From: an uncultured Eubacterium sp.
GTDB taxonomy: Bacteria > Bacillota > Clostridia > Lachnospirales > Lachnospiraceae
Length of the DNA: 48,617 bases
Direction of reading: 5' to 3'
Assembly (NCBI GenBank): GCA_900550135.1
Contig: URQO01000008.1
Coordinates: 1 to 48,617, forward strand
Shown here in pieces: positions 1 to 7,996 of this stretch. The stretch's first letter is position 1. Every line of letters starts with the position of its first letter. The position numbers and the translations under genes were made by a program. The notes beneath the pieces were generated by a model. The model saw only the letters and a list, made by a program, of their open reading frames with translations, did no database searches and was not told where the DNA came from.

Positions 1-1471
1 AGCGTATCGCATACAAAAACACCGCAAAATTAATTTTTAAAATATTTTTTGTTTCTTTTGTCACTTTATATTTTTCACTGATTCTATAACCAACTATCCA
101 TACAATCTCCGAGCCATCTACCAGTAATAAAATATTGTCTCTTGTTTCTTTTGGAATTTTAGAATCCACAAAAAATTTCTTAAGGTTTTTCCTTCCACCT
201 TTTTTGTTGATTACTATATAATCACCAGCCATTTTTGTTCTGACTGTCAATTCATTTATTTTATCATAATCAAGCCATTTCGTATACACCAAATCAGGGA
301 TGTTTTCCCTGTCAAGCTGTTGTTTTTCCAATGATAACTGAAAATGGGCTGTGGAGTTTAAAATATTATCTTTAACTAACACTTCATTTTCTTTTTTTAC
401 TATATTATTTGATAACTTTTTATTATTTGCTGTTGCACCGGCAGATAACTTGTTATCCTTTGATGTTGCATTAGCAGGTGACTTTTCACCGTTTTTTATG
501 GTGTTTTCTTCATTGAAAATATGAAGTTCAATGCCCTTATATGTTTTTACAAAAGTCATATTATATGGCAGATTTATTTGTTTTGAAACCTGATTTTCAA
601 GCAAATCAGCTACCATCTCAATATGTGTACCTGTAATATCTTTCAATTTTCCAATATTGTTGTCAATCCACTGCCTGATTACTTCCTTTAATAGCACCTT
701 TGGTAAATCTTTGGCTCTATTTAGTAAAATATTTTGGCTAACCACCTGATTGTACATATCCTGTGCCTGAGCATTAATATACTCATATACTTCACTTAAA
801 CCACTTGCAGCACTTGCAATATTATATTCTGCTTTAGGATTAATATGCTCTTTTATAAAAGGAAGAAGGTCTAGTCTGATTTTGTTTCTACTGTATTCAT
901 TGTCATTGTTTGTGCTGTCTACACAGTATCCAATATTCTTTTCGGAAAGATATTTTTCTATCTGTGTCCTGGTGCAACACAACAAAGGTCTTATGATTTT
1001 GCCTCGAATCGGCGAAATTCCTGTAAGACCTTTCAGTTTACTTCCTCTAAACAGGTTAAATAATACTGTTTCACTATTGTCATTTAAATTGTGTGCCACA
1101 GCTATTTTGGTTGCTCCTACACTGTCACATATTTCATCAAATATTTTGTATCTGCAAATTCTTCCTGCTTCCTCTTCAGTCTGTTTTAATTTTTTTGCAA
1201 TATTTGGAACATCTACATGTCTTGATTCATAATAAACATCCATAGATTTTGCCATGTTTTCCACAAACTGCTCATCTCTTAATGCTTCAGTTCCTCTTAT
1301 TCCATGATTTACGTGAACAACATATAGTGTTAAATTATATTTTTTTCTAATTTCATATAATACGTTTAACAGACAAACAGAGTCAGCGCCACCTGACACG
1401 CCAACTACAACCTTATCTCCATGCTGCAACATATTATTTTTTTCAATATATTCTACTACTTCTTTAATCAT
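1..1471 (-). CDS. tilS: tRNA(Ile)-lysidine synthase, 3' end beyond the window
   Basis: This enzyme joins lysine to C34 of the AUA-reading tRNA-Ile, using ATP. I translated the reverse strand: the protein starts MIKEVVEYIEKNN, and the PP-loop ATP-binding motif SGGADS lies at 1382-1399. It is followed by VVHVNHGIRG and the N-type ATPase core. The C-terminal TilS domain is recognisable near the left edge (GRKNLKKFFVDSKIP, then YRISEKYKVT), and the frame is still open at base 1, so the stop is outside. The start at 1469-1471 is chosen because known TilS proteins begin about 25 residues before SGGxDS. A low-complexity linker (about 420-530; GEKSPANATSKDNKLSAGAT) separates the substrate-binding and C-terminal domains. 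It lies just downstream of spoIIE, as in Bacillus. Function is confident from motifs and context. Confidence 0.93.
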   Translation of the reverse strand, partial: MIKEVVEYIEKNNMLQHGDKVVVGVSGGADSVCLLNVLYEIRKKYNLTLYVVHVNHGIRGTEALRDEQFVENMAKSMDVYYESRHVDVPNIAKKLKQTEEEAGRICRYKIFDEICDSVGATKIAVAHNLNDNSETVLFNLFRGSKLKGLTGISPIRGKIIRPLLCCTRTQIEKYLSEKNIGYCVDSTNNDNEYSRNKIRLDLLPFIKEHINPKAEYNIASAASGLSEVYEYINAQAQDMYNQVVSQNILLNRAKDLPKVLLKEVIRQWIDNNIGKLKDITGTHIEMVADLLENQVSKQINLPYNMTFVKTYKGIELHIFNEENTIKNGEKSPANATSKDNKLSAGATANNKKLSNNIVKKENEVLVKDNILNSTAHFQLSLEKQQLDRENIPDLVYTKWLDYDKINELTVRTKMAGDYIVINKKGGRKNLKKFFVDSKIPKETRDNILLLVDGSEIVWIVGYRISEKYKVTKETKNILKINFAVFLYAIR

Positions 1472-1515
1472 AGATTTATGATACTTTATGGTTAAAAGTC
1501 TGTCAAATTTTATAA

Positions 1516-3219
1516 CTAAAATTTTTCCCAAACTCCTGTGCATATTACCGTCATATCATCTTTTGGAACCCCTTTACACATAGTCAGTGCTTTTGTTAGA
1601 ATTCCTGCCGCCATCTGTTTTGGATTTGATGTATTTATATCCATAATGATTCTTCCCATTGCCTCCTCTTTGTCCTGACAGTTTAGTGCATCAACAATAC
1701 CATCTGAAACCATTATAACAAAATCTCCGTCATACAGTTTTTTTGTTATGGTTTCCATATCAATTTCCTCCAACACTCCCAAAGGAAGTGATGTGGACTT
1801 GATACATTCAACCCATCTTCCTCTTTTTACATAGGTACACGCCGCACCTAATTTCAAAAACTGGCATGTTCCTGAATACTGGTCAATTAATGCCATATCC
1901 ACTGCTGCCGGTTCCTGCCATTGATTTCCTGTAAGCATTACACCATTTGCCAGTTTTAAAGTGGTACTTTCTTCAAATCCACTATCTATCATTTTTTCCA
2001 ACAAATCGATAATAATTTCACTATACTTCCAGGCTTTCTTTCCTGTACCCATTCCGTCACATATACTCATAAACGTCTGACCACTATTTAATTCCATAAC
2101 TGCAAAATTGTCGCCTGAAAATTCTCCCTGATTTTTTGTCTGCCTTGCTGTTCCACTTAATGTCATAAAATTAACTTCCTCAAACAACTGATATTCATTG
2201 TACTGTTCTGTAACAATTGACAGACTTTCTATTGACAGTCTCATTTTTTTGCCAACTGCCTCTGATATAACTTTTTGAAGTACCGCCACTTTTATATTAT
2301 GTTTTTTCTTTCTTTTTGCCAAAAATCTTACTTCCAAAAGCCCTTTATTGTTTTCATTTATATAGATCTTTCTGGCTATGATTTTATGCTCTCTTAATTT
2401 ATGTTTCACATAATCATCCATTCCAAACAGTGTTTTTTTGTTCTCATATTCTGTTTTGGCGTAATTTTCCATCATTTTTGCCATTTCATTAAACTGGATA
2501 GCCATTGCCTCTCTTGTCTCCAACATTTTGTTGTACCAGAGATAATTAATTTTTGCCCTTTCCAAATACTGAATCTGACCATTTGCACACCCTCTGCATC
2601 CACTGTCAGCTATTTCATTTTCTATGGCATTTTCTATTGAGACATCGTATTCATTGTCCAATTTTGAAATCTTCTTAATTTCACCTGCCAGATTTTTAAA
2701 TGCCATGGAAGTTCTTATTATTGACTGGTTTTTGATTTCCTGCCGTTTTTCCATTTCTTCCTTATAATTTGTTCTTTTTGGAATAAATTCCATAATAAAA
2801 TTTACTCCGTAGGAAAATATAACTGTCATGGACCATGTCAACATTATCATAGGTGCAAGTACATAAATGTCTGACTTTATCATTCCATTCATATACCAGT
2901 CTATTGTTTCTATTCCTACTGTTACCACTGTGGCTATAAACGCCGTCACATATGGGCTGTAATTGTTTGACAGTCTTTTGTACCGGCAAACGCAAATTCC
3001 TGTTGTAGCAAATATTGTTCCGTACTTCATTGCCATAACCATTCCACCATTTGCCAATATTGTATAAATCATAAACGGTACTGCCACTATAGGCATTCCT
3101 TTCACACCACATAATGCCGTGTACCAACTTTCTGCTATAGTATAATATCCCAACATTGGGAAAACGCATGTAAGCATTCCTATCATTAGTAGTAGTAAAG
3201 GTTTTATTATCCTTTCCAT
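1516..3219 (-). CDS. spoIIE: Stage II sporulation protein E, short form (PP2C-type phosphatase)
   Basis: SpoIIE sits at the asymmetric septum and dephosphorylates the anti-anti-sigma factor SpoIIAA, switching on sigma-F in the forespore. The 567-residue product has about five hydrophobic segments in residues 1-150, a coiled middle region, and a C-terminal PP2C phosphatase domain (about 350-567). The phosphatase domain carries SGDNF, CDGMGTG, SDGIVDA and PKDDMT, whose aspartates bind the metals. Bacillus SpoIIE is about 830 residues with ten membrane helices, so this protein has a much shorter membrane part. Upstream lies AGGGGG, 7 nt from the ATG, and a Spo0A-type promoter at 3250-3315, so the short N terminus appears genuine rather than a broken gene. 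tilS follows within 45 nt. The family assignment is secure. Confidence 0.95.
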   Translation of the reverse strand: MERIIKPLLLLMIGMLTCVFPMLGYYTIAESWYTALCGVKGMPIVAVPFMIYTILANGGMVMAMKYGTIFATTGICVCRYKRLSNNYSPYVTAFIATVVTVGIETIDWYMNGMIKSDIYVLAPMIMLTWSMTVIFSYGVNFIMEFIPKRTNYKEEMEKRQEIKNQSIIRTSMAFKNLAGEIKKISKLDNEYDVSIENAIENEIADSGCRGCANGQIQYLERAKINYLWYNKMLETREAMAIQFNEMAKMMENYAKTEYENKKTLFGMDDYVKHKLREHKIIARKIYINENNKGLLEVRFLAKRKKKHNIKVAVLQKVISEAVGKKMRLSIESLSIVTEQYNEYQLFEEVNFMTLSGTARQTKNQGEFSGDNFAVMELNSGQTFMSICDGMGTGKKAWKYSEIIIDLLEKMIDSGFEESTTLKLANGVMLTGNQWQEPAAVDMALIDQYSGTCQFLKLGAACTYVKRGRWVECIKSTSLPLGVLEEIDMETITKKLYDGDFVIMVSDGIVDALNCQDKEEAMGRIIMDINTSNPKQMAAGILTKALTMCKGVPKDDMTVICTGVWEKF

Positions 3220-3249
3220 TTTCTACCCCCTTTTTGCCGTTCTGGTGGT

Positions 3250-3282
3250 AGTATACAGTGCCGGTTTATATTTTTTTGTCAA
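3250..3282 (-). promoter_or_regulatory. spoIIE promoter, sigma-A boxes with 21-bp spacer
   Basis: On the minus strand TTGACA (3277-3282) and TATACT (3250-3255) are separated by exactly 21 bp. Normal sigma-A promoters have 17 bp. A 21-22 bp spacer is the established hallmark of the Spo0A-activated sigma-A promoters of spoIIE and spoIIG in Bacillus. The -35 region also contains TGACAAA, one mismatch from the 0A box. Confidence 0.85.
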
Positions 3283-3308
3283 AACAAGGTATGAAAATAA
3301 TTAGATAT

Positions 3309-3315
3309 TTCGACA
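3309..3315 (-). promoter_or_regulatory. 0A box (Spo0A binding site) upstream of spoIIE
   Basis: The minus strand reads TGTCGAA, a perfect match to the Spo0A box consensus, 26 bp upstream of the -35 hexamer. Together with the 21-bp spacer it indicates activation by phosphorylated Spo0A. Confidence 0.8.
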
Positions 3316-3337
3316 TTAAGTTTTTATTAGGATTATA

Positions 3338-3379
3338 AACAAAGCCAAAGCTACATCATTCTGTGGCTTTGGCTTTGTT
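3338..3379 (-). terminator. Hairpin terminator after divIC
   Basis: AACAAAGCCAAAGC (3338-3351) pairs perfectly with GCTTTGGCTTTGTT (3366-3379), giving a 14-bp stem with a 14-nt loop 13 bp beyond the divIC stop. The T-tract on the minus side is weak (TTATAAT). It separates the rqcP-divIC operon from the Spo0A-controlled spoIIE promoter. Confidence 0.75.
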
Positions 3380-3391
3380 AAACATCTTATA

Positions 3392-3739
3392 TTATTCTTC
3401 CGGCTTGAAAATAACCTCATTTGGATAAAGTAGTCCAAGGTTTCTTGCCATCTGTTCTACATAATCATCAGTCTGAACATATTCTTTTTGTTCCTTTAAT
3501 TCTTCTGATAACTGTAATTCTTTTTTATATTGATTTTTAAGTTTCTGTTCCTGTGCCTGAAGGCTCTTTAATGTACTGTATTTGTTAATCATCTGAGCTC
3601 CTACCACAATGCAGAAAGCTATAACAACAACCGAAATAGTAACTGTCATACGCTTGCTTTGAATACGTCGTCTTCTGACATCACTAAGTTTTCTTGTTGA
3701 TGTTCTTTTTCTTTGACTTCTTCTCTTTTGATCCGGCAT
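3392..3739 (-). CDS. divIC: Septum formation initiator, DivIC/FtsB family
   Basis: DivIC is a bitopic divisome protein that forms a complex with FtsL and DivIB. This 115-residue product has a very basic N terminus (repeated RR/KR), one transmembrane helix (about 32-52, VTISVVVIAFCIVVGAQM) and then a coiled coil rich in Lys, Glu, Gln and Leu. It ends with the family's short motif (DYVEQMARNLGLLYPNE). A ribosome binding site, AAGGAAAG, precedes the ATG. The start lies inside yabQ, giving a 56-bp overlap in a different frame. Gene order matches yabP-yabQ-divIC in Bacillus. Confidence 0.92.
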   Translation of the reverse strand: MPDQKRRSQRKRTSTRKLSDVRRRRIQSKRMTVTISVVVIAFCIVVGAQMINKYSTLKSLQAQEQKLKNQYKKELQLSEELKEQKEYVQTDDYVEQMARNLGLLYPNEVIFKPEE

Positions 3740-4133
3740 TTTTTCTTTCCTTCTTTCTATTTTCCTTTTTCAGTTTACTTGCTTTGATATATTTTTTCAA
3801 TGGTTTTAACAGTTTTATCATATTTTTTCTTAACAACTCTGCCACTTTCTCAATAAATTTTCTTCCTATCACCCACTCAAATACCAACATTGTAAGCACT
3901 GTAAAAAGAATTGAAAAAAATCGTGGTCTGCCATAGTTATACTTTAAATAAATGTTAAACATAAATATGGCTGCAACTGTCCAAAAAATAGCATCTTCAA
4001 TAATTATTCTAACCCAGCCTACGCTAAACACTCTTCGAAAAATCCTAATGGCATCATAACACAAAATCAGTATAAGCCCACCATAAATGCTCATAATAAT
4101 AAGCATTGCTTCTTCATTTATCTGCACACTCAT
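3684..4133 (-). CDS. yabQ: Spore cortex biosynthesis protein YabQ
   Basis: YabQ is an integral membrane protein of the outer forespore membrane needed for cortex formation in Bacillus. The 149-residue product has about three or four hydrophobic helices in residues 8-90 (GGLILILCYDAIRIFRR at the start) and a long Lys-rich cytoplasmic tail. The ATG shares one base with the TAA stop of yabP (TAATG), which suggests translational coupling. The Lys-rich tail overlaps the first codons of divIC, so the tail's composition may be partly dictated by the overlap. The call rests on length, topology and position between yabP and divIC. Confidence 0.88.
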   Translation of the reverse strand: MSVQINEEAMLIIMSIYGGLILILCYDAIRIFRRVFSVGWVRIIIEDAIFWTVAAIFMFNIYLKYNYGRPRFFSILFTVLTMLVFEWVIGRKFIEKVAELLRKNMIKLLKPLKKYIKASKLKKENRKKERKNAGSKEKKSKKKNINKKT

Positions 4134-4417
4134 TATTTGAACATCCTTTTTATTAATGATTTGCCCTTTTCACTATAATCTTTTACATCAGAATAAACTA
4201 TGCTGTCAATTCTACCATTAATTGCTACTTCACCCTTTTCAATGGATAATTTTGCCACCTTCAAATCCTGACCTTTTATATGTATCATGCCCATGGTAGA
4301 TTCTAAAATCACTTGATTTAAATCAAAGGCTACTACGTCCTTTACTCCGGTTAGATTCATTGACTTACGATTGTCCAAAGAAAACTTGTGAGTTTTTACT
4401 GCGTTATTTTGTTCCAT
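4133..4417 (-). CDS. yabP: Sporulation protein YabP
   Basis: YabP is a small beta-rich sporulation protein acting with YabQ in spore cortex formation; its biochemical activity is not known. The product is 94 residues: an N-terminal stretch KTHKFSLDNRKSMNLTGV, then GMIHIKGQDLKV, and a Lys-rich end, typical of the YabP/YqfC family. I start at the ATG 4415-4417, which has GGGGAAG in front; a TTG four codons upstream lacks this spacing. A weak sigma-E-like element can be read upstream on the minus strand (GTTATATT, 14 bp, AATAAAAT), not strong enough to list separately. Confidence 0.88.
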   Translation of the reverse strand: MEQNNAVKTHKFSLDNRKSMNLTGVKDVVAFDLNQVILESTMGMIHIKGQDLKVAKLSIEKGEVAINGRIDSIVYSDVKDYSEKGKSLIKRMFK

Positions 4418-4526
4418 ATTCTTCCCCAAAATATTTATATATACATTTTATTAATATCTTAGGGAAAATATAACTTATGGGTAAATTATTATATCCACCA
4501 TCTGGGTGTTAAATCACCAAGTTTTA

Positions 4527-4766
4527 CTAAATTTCTTTATACATATCTGCCGCTTCTTCTTTTTTAACTGTTTCTTTTGTGCTTAAAACTTCCACCTTTA
4601 CAGTTCTTTGACCAAACTGAATTTCTATTTTGTCTCCCTCTTTTACATCTCTTGAAGCCTTAGCCGGCTGTCCGTTTACCAAAACTCTTCCTGCATCACA
4701 TGCCTCATTTGCCACTGTTCTTCTTTTTATTATTCTTGAAACCTTTAAAAATTTATCTATTCTCAC
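4527..4766 (-). CDS. rqcP: S4-domain RNA-binding protein RqcP (YabO)
   Basis: RqcP binds stalled 50S subunits and, with RqcH, adds C-terminal alanine tails in ribosome quality control. The 79-residue product is a single S4 domain: MRIDKFLKVSRIIKRRT, then AGRVLVNGQPAKASRDV and GDKIEIQFG, the standard Hsp15/YabO layout. Translation begins at a GTG (4764-4766) preceded by AAAGGAGATATC. It is the first gene of the yabP-yabQ-divIC set. In most relatives the HU gene lies immediately upstream, but here HU is about 14.5 kb away across the glycanase block. Confidence 0.92.
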   Translation of the reverse strand: MRIDKFLKVSRIIKRRTVANEACDAGRVLVNGQPAKASRDVKEGDKIEIQFGQRTVKVEVLSTKETVKKEEAADMYKEI

Positions 4767-4910
4767 GATATCTCCTTTTGTTCTAATTAATATTTTTAAA
4801 TTTATATGCTTAGAATATATATTTTTCTACTATTAGGTTAATTTTTATAATATAATTTTCCATATTATTAAATTTACATTTTAAAAAATAATTTCCTATT
4901 TACATATAAA

Positions 4911-4945
4911 AATAATACCGGAGATTTTTTCTCTCCGGCATTATT
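4911..4945 (-). terminator. Terminator of the GH5/CBM operon
   Basis: A 14-bp stem (4911-4924 with 4932-4945) around a 7-nt loop has one G-U pair that forms only in the minus-strand RNA. A T-rich run (TTATTTTTAT) follows on that strand. It lies 35 bp beyond the stop of the GH5 gene. Confidence 0.88.
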
Positions 4946-4979
4946 ATAATATATGTTTGATTTTCTATAAAGACTATAT

Positions 4980-7757
4980 TTATTTTTTGCCAGGATCATA
5001 TAGGTTGTCATTCCAACCGTAATCCACTTTATGATTATAATAGTAAGGATTTTCAGAACTTATTCTGCTTAAAATTGTATCATAAAGATATGCGTGACCA
5101 TTGTAGTTTGATGACAACACATTTTTGTAAAGGTAATTTGCAACTTCAGGTATGGACATTGTTACTGTATCCGTGCCGTAAATCAAAGTACCATCTTCTG
5201 CCACAACAAAACCTCTTACATGGAATGAATTTGTCATGACATTTAGTGTGCCATCGCTACCATAATATGAGTTGTCACTCATTGTTCTGACATACTTCAT
5301 TGTGCCATCTTCTTTGCTTAATATTCCATTGTCTGTTGTCACATAGCCAAATGTATAATCCCTGTTGTTGTATTGCTTTGCTCCTCTATAGGTATATTCA
5401 TTACCACTAATAGCCTGAGTATTTAGTATTGAATATGTGTTATCCAATACATCAACAGCCGAATTTCCTGAACTGTTAGGATCGATTGTGTATATTACCC
5501 CTGTATTTTTTACGGTGTAATTCTTTCCTGAAACTGTAATGGTCTGTCCAATATCAGGTGCTTTACAAATTGTTCTAAAGGCTACTTTTTTCTCACTTCC
5601 TTCTTCATCAAATAAAACTTCGCCCTTTGTGTTGTAATACCTATTTCCATTTGTTTTAATCTGAAATCCCTCAACTGTAATGTTGTCAGACTTTAACATT
5701 GTATTTCCTGACACAACTTCAACTTCATTTGATGTCGTTCCTTTTGATACCTGTTCATTTAAAGTTGCCTGTACAGTAACTGTATGCTTTCCTGCAGCCA
5801 CATTTTCAAGCTTCACATTTCCATATGAACTTATTAATGTAAAATTTTTTAAATTCACAACATTGCCTGAAATATCATTTACAAATTTTAAGTAAATAGT
5901 ATGTTTCCCCTCTGTTAACGGCTCATACAAGTCAATTGTTTTTGTAACATAGTTATTCCATGTTGCATTTGCAGTTGGTGGTGTAATTTTAATAGATCCA
6001 ATAGGAACACTATCCATACTTTTATCATATACATAAATTGTACCGTTTGCATTTTTATCACATGAATAGTTAAAAGTGACAGAGGTTATAGGATTTGATA
6101 CTGAAATGTCTTTGTATTCTGTCCAGTCACCATTATGGGTTCCACCTATATTTACCGGATTTCCACTACTGTCCAGATCTTTTATTACACCATTTTGATT
6201 TGTATAATCTGTTGCATTTATAACTGTACTGTCTGATTTTATATCAGACTGGGATATAGTTGCCACACTGGTTGTACTGTCATCAATATAAATGTTGTAC
6301 TTTGTATCTGCATCCATATATGCCTTTGGATACCAGTTTACATCTATTTGGTTTAACATTCCATCAGCATCCACAAGGCTTACACTTTTAATTTTAGACT
6401 CTGCAAGATTGTCCACTGTACCCGGAAAATAACTTTTTACTTTGTCCGTCACATTTGTATTTCTGTCAACGCTTCCCTGATTTGACCATTTTGATAATAT
6501 GGTTTCATAAGAATCATTTTCTACATCTGCCCAATACTTTGCTGTATCATCATTGGAGCCGTCTCCCGGAGTATTAAATAATCCCCAGTTTCCATATTGT
6601 TTTGTACATTTGTAGTTCCAAACTGTCCAACTTAAATTATTGTTATTTAATAATTTAACACCTTCACTCCATGAATCACTGTTTGACATCATATTAAATT
6701 CTCCAATATAACTTGGCACATCATAATTTGCACCTGTTATATTGTCTATTTTGCTCTGCATTGCAGCAACCTGTTTGTCTTTGTCACTGTAATCACTGTA
6801 CAAATACTGATGATATTCGTACATTACGTTTGTCCAACCTTTATCAGAAGGATTGGGAAGAGTGTCTGCATCCCACACGGCTTCCATAATAATAACGTGA
6901 TTGCTGTCAACTGTTCTTATCTTTTTGTAAGCCTTATCATATACATTCCACAATATACTAAGTCTTTCGGCCTTTGTTCCGGTTACATCTGTCGCATTCA
7001 TATAATCTGCCATTGGTTCATTAAGCAAATCATAACCTGCAACAACAGGATTATCTTTGTAATGCTGTGCAATTTTTAACCACATATCCAAATATTTTGC
7101 CTGATTTGTACTTGCATCTGTTCCAAAGAACAAATTTGAATTGTCCTTTTTTTGCTGATTTGTGCTTCCACCGTAAATACCTGAGTTGTGACTGCCATTT
7201 TGTGAACCATATGTACCATGCATATCAATAATTACATATATGCCATATCGACCTGCTGTTTCCACAAACCAGTCAATTTTATCAAAGGCATTGTCATACC
7301 AGTTGCCATTTTCATCAACAAGATTTCTGTACCAAATTGGAAGTCTGATACAATTAATGCCAAGTTTTGCACAATTTTCGAAATCACCGGTTGTCCAATA
7401 ATTGTCTTCATATGCATTAATAAGATTTTTTGCCTTTTCACTGCCAAATCTGGAATTTAAAGTATCCAGAATGTTTTTCTGGCATCTGATATTTCCACTT
7501 GAGTTGTCATCAGTTCCACCATATGTTGCACACAGCCAGATTTCCTGCAACATATAACCACCTGCATTTACTCCACGCAAATACACGGTATCACCATTGT
7601 CATTTTTTAACTGCTTACCATCTGCTTTTATAAATCCGGGATAGCTTTCCTTTGTGGTAGAAACTGCTTTTACTCTTACACTACCCAACTGTGGTATTCC
7701 TGTTATTACAAAAGAGACGGCAAGTATTATTCCAATTATTTTCTTTAATCTTTTCAT
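4980..7757 (-). CDS. Secreted GH5 glycoside hydrolase with CBM6-like and C-terminal shared module
   Basis: This is a retaining beta-glycosidase that is exported and probably attacks beta-glucan. The 925-residue product has a signal peptide (1-31) and a GH5 domain (about 40-415) with LRGVNAGGYMLQE, IDMHGTYGSQNG, the acid/base in LLNEP (E247) and the nucleophile in IGEF (E353). A CBM6-like jelly-roll follows (about 515-642; HNGDWTEYKD, YLKFVND), then a short Ig-like stretch and a C-terminal module (695-925). That module is also present at the end of the 2458-residue neighbour. The LRGxNxGG and DMHGxxxSQNG patterns resemble yeast exo-beta-1,3-glucanases (GH5_9), so a beta-1,3- or mixed-linkage glucan is my best guess; cellulose is possible. 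The RBS is TTAGGAGA. It is the last gene of a three-gene operon. Confidence 0.9.
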   Translation of the reverse strand: MKRLKKIIGIILAVSFVITGIPQLGSVRVKAVSTTKESYPGFIKADGKQLKNDNGDTVYLRGVNAGGYMLQEIWLCATYGGTDDNSSGNIRCQKNILDTLNSRFGSEKAKNLINAYEDNYWTTGDFENCAKLGINCIRLPIWYRNLVDENGNWYDNAFDKIDWFVETAGRYGIYVIIDMHGTYGSQNGSHNSGIYGGSTNQQKKDNSNLFFGTDASTNQAKYLDMWLKIAQHYKDNPVVAGYDLLNEPMADYMNATDVTGTKAERLSILWNVYDKAYKKIRTVDSNHVIIMEAVWDADTLPNPSDKGWTNVMYEYHQYLYSDYSDKDKQVAAMQSKIDNITGANYDVPSYIGEFNMMSNSDSWSEGVKLLNNNNLSWTVWNYKCTKQYGNWGLFNTPGDGSNDDTAKYWADVENDSYETILSKWSNQGSVDRNTNVTDKVKSYFPGTVDNLAESKIKSVSLVDADGMLNQIDVNWYPKAYMDADTKYNIYIDDSTTSVATISQSDIKSDSTVINATDYTNQNGVIKDLDSSGNPVNIGGTHNGDWTEYKDISVSNPITSVTFNYSCDKNANGTIYVYDKSMDSVPIGSIKITPPTANATWNNYVTKTIDLYEPLTEGKHTIYLKFVNDISGNVVNLKNFTLISSYGNVKLENVAAGKHTVTVQATLNEQVSKGTTSNEVEVVSGNTMLKSDNITVEGFQIKTNGNRYYNTKGEVLFDEEGSEKKVAFRTICKAPDIGQTITVSGKNYTVKNTGVIYTIDPNSSGNSAVDVLDNTYSILNTQAISGNEYTYRGAKQYNNRDYTFGYVTTDNGILSKEDGTMKYVRTMSDNSYYGSDGTLNVMTNSFHVRGFVVAEDGTLIYGTDTVTMSIPEVANYLYKNVLSSNYNGHAYLYDTILSRISSENPYYYNHKVDYGWNDNLYDPGKK

Positions 7758-7787
7758 AAATTTCTCCTAATTTCTAAACACATTTTC

Positions 7788-7985
7788 TTAAAATCCAACT
7801 GGAAGTTCTCCACCTGTAACATCAGGATGGGATTCCCATTCTCTTGTAACTATATCTCCCGGGTTTTCGTTTGGATTGGTAGTTTCAAAAAATGATGCAG
7901 AGTCCATAATTTTTTCAGACACATCAAACTTTGTCACTATCAATTCCGGTGTCTCATAAACTTTTATTTTTTTCATTTCCTTCAC
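7788..7985 (-). CDS. Small acidic peptide of unknown function (KxYExPEL type)
   Basis: The product is 65 residues and unrecognised in function. It begins MKEMKKIKVYETPELIVTKF, contains VSEKIMDSASFF, and ends in an acidic, Pro/Gly-rich tail (ESHPDVTGGELPVGF). There is no signal peptide, membrane helix or cysteine. It has its own ribosome binding site (GAGGTGAAGG) and lies 11 bp after the stop of the 2458-residue protein and 30 bp before the next GH5 gene, so it should be co-transcribed with both. From general familiarity, short peptides with a KKxYExPE start are common in Clostridia. It could be a RiPP-like precursor or an export-linked peptide, but no modifying enzyme is nearby. Its reality is likely from RBS and spacing. 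Confidence 0.75.
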   Translation of the reverse strand: MKEMKKIKVYETPELIVTKFDVSEKIMDSASFFETTNPNENPGDIVTREWESHPDVTGGELPVGF

Positions 7986-7996
7986 CTCATTCTGTA

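Noticed and set aside
882..1232. 116-codon plus-strand frame
   Set aside because: It runs antisense to the tilS ATPase core, has no ribosome binding site and encodes a Phe/Leu/Ser-rich shadow of an AT-rich gene.
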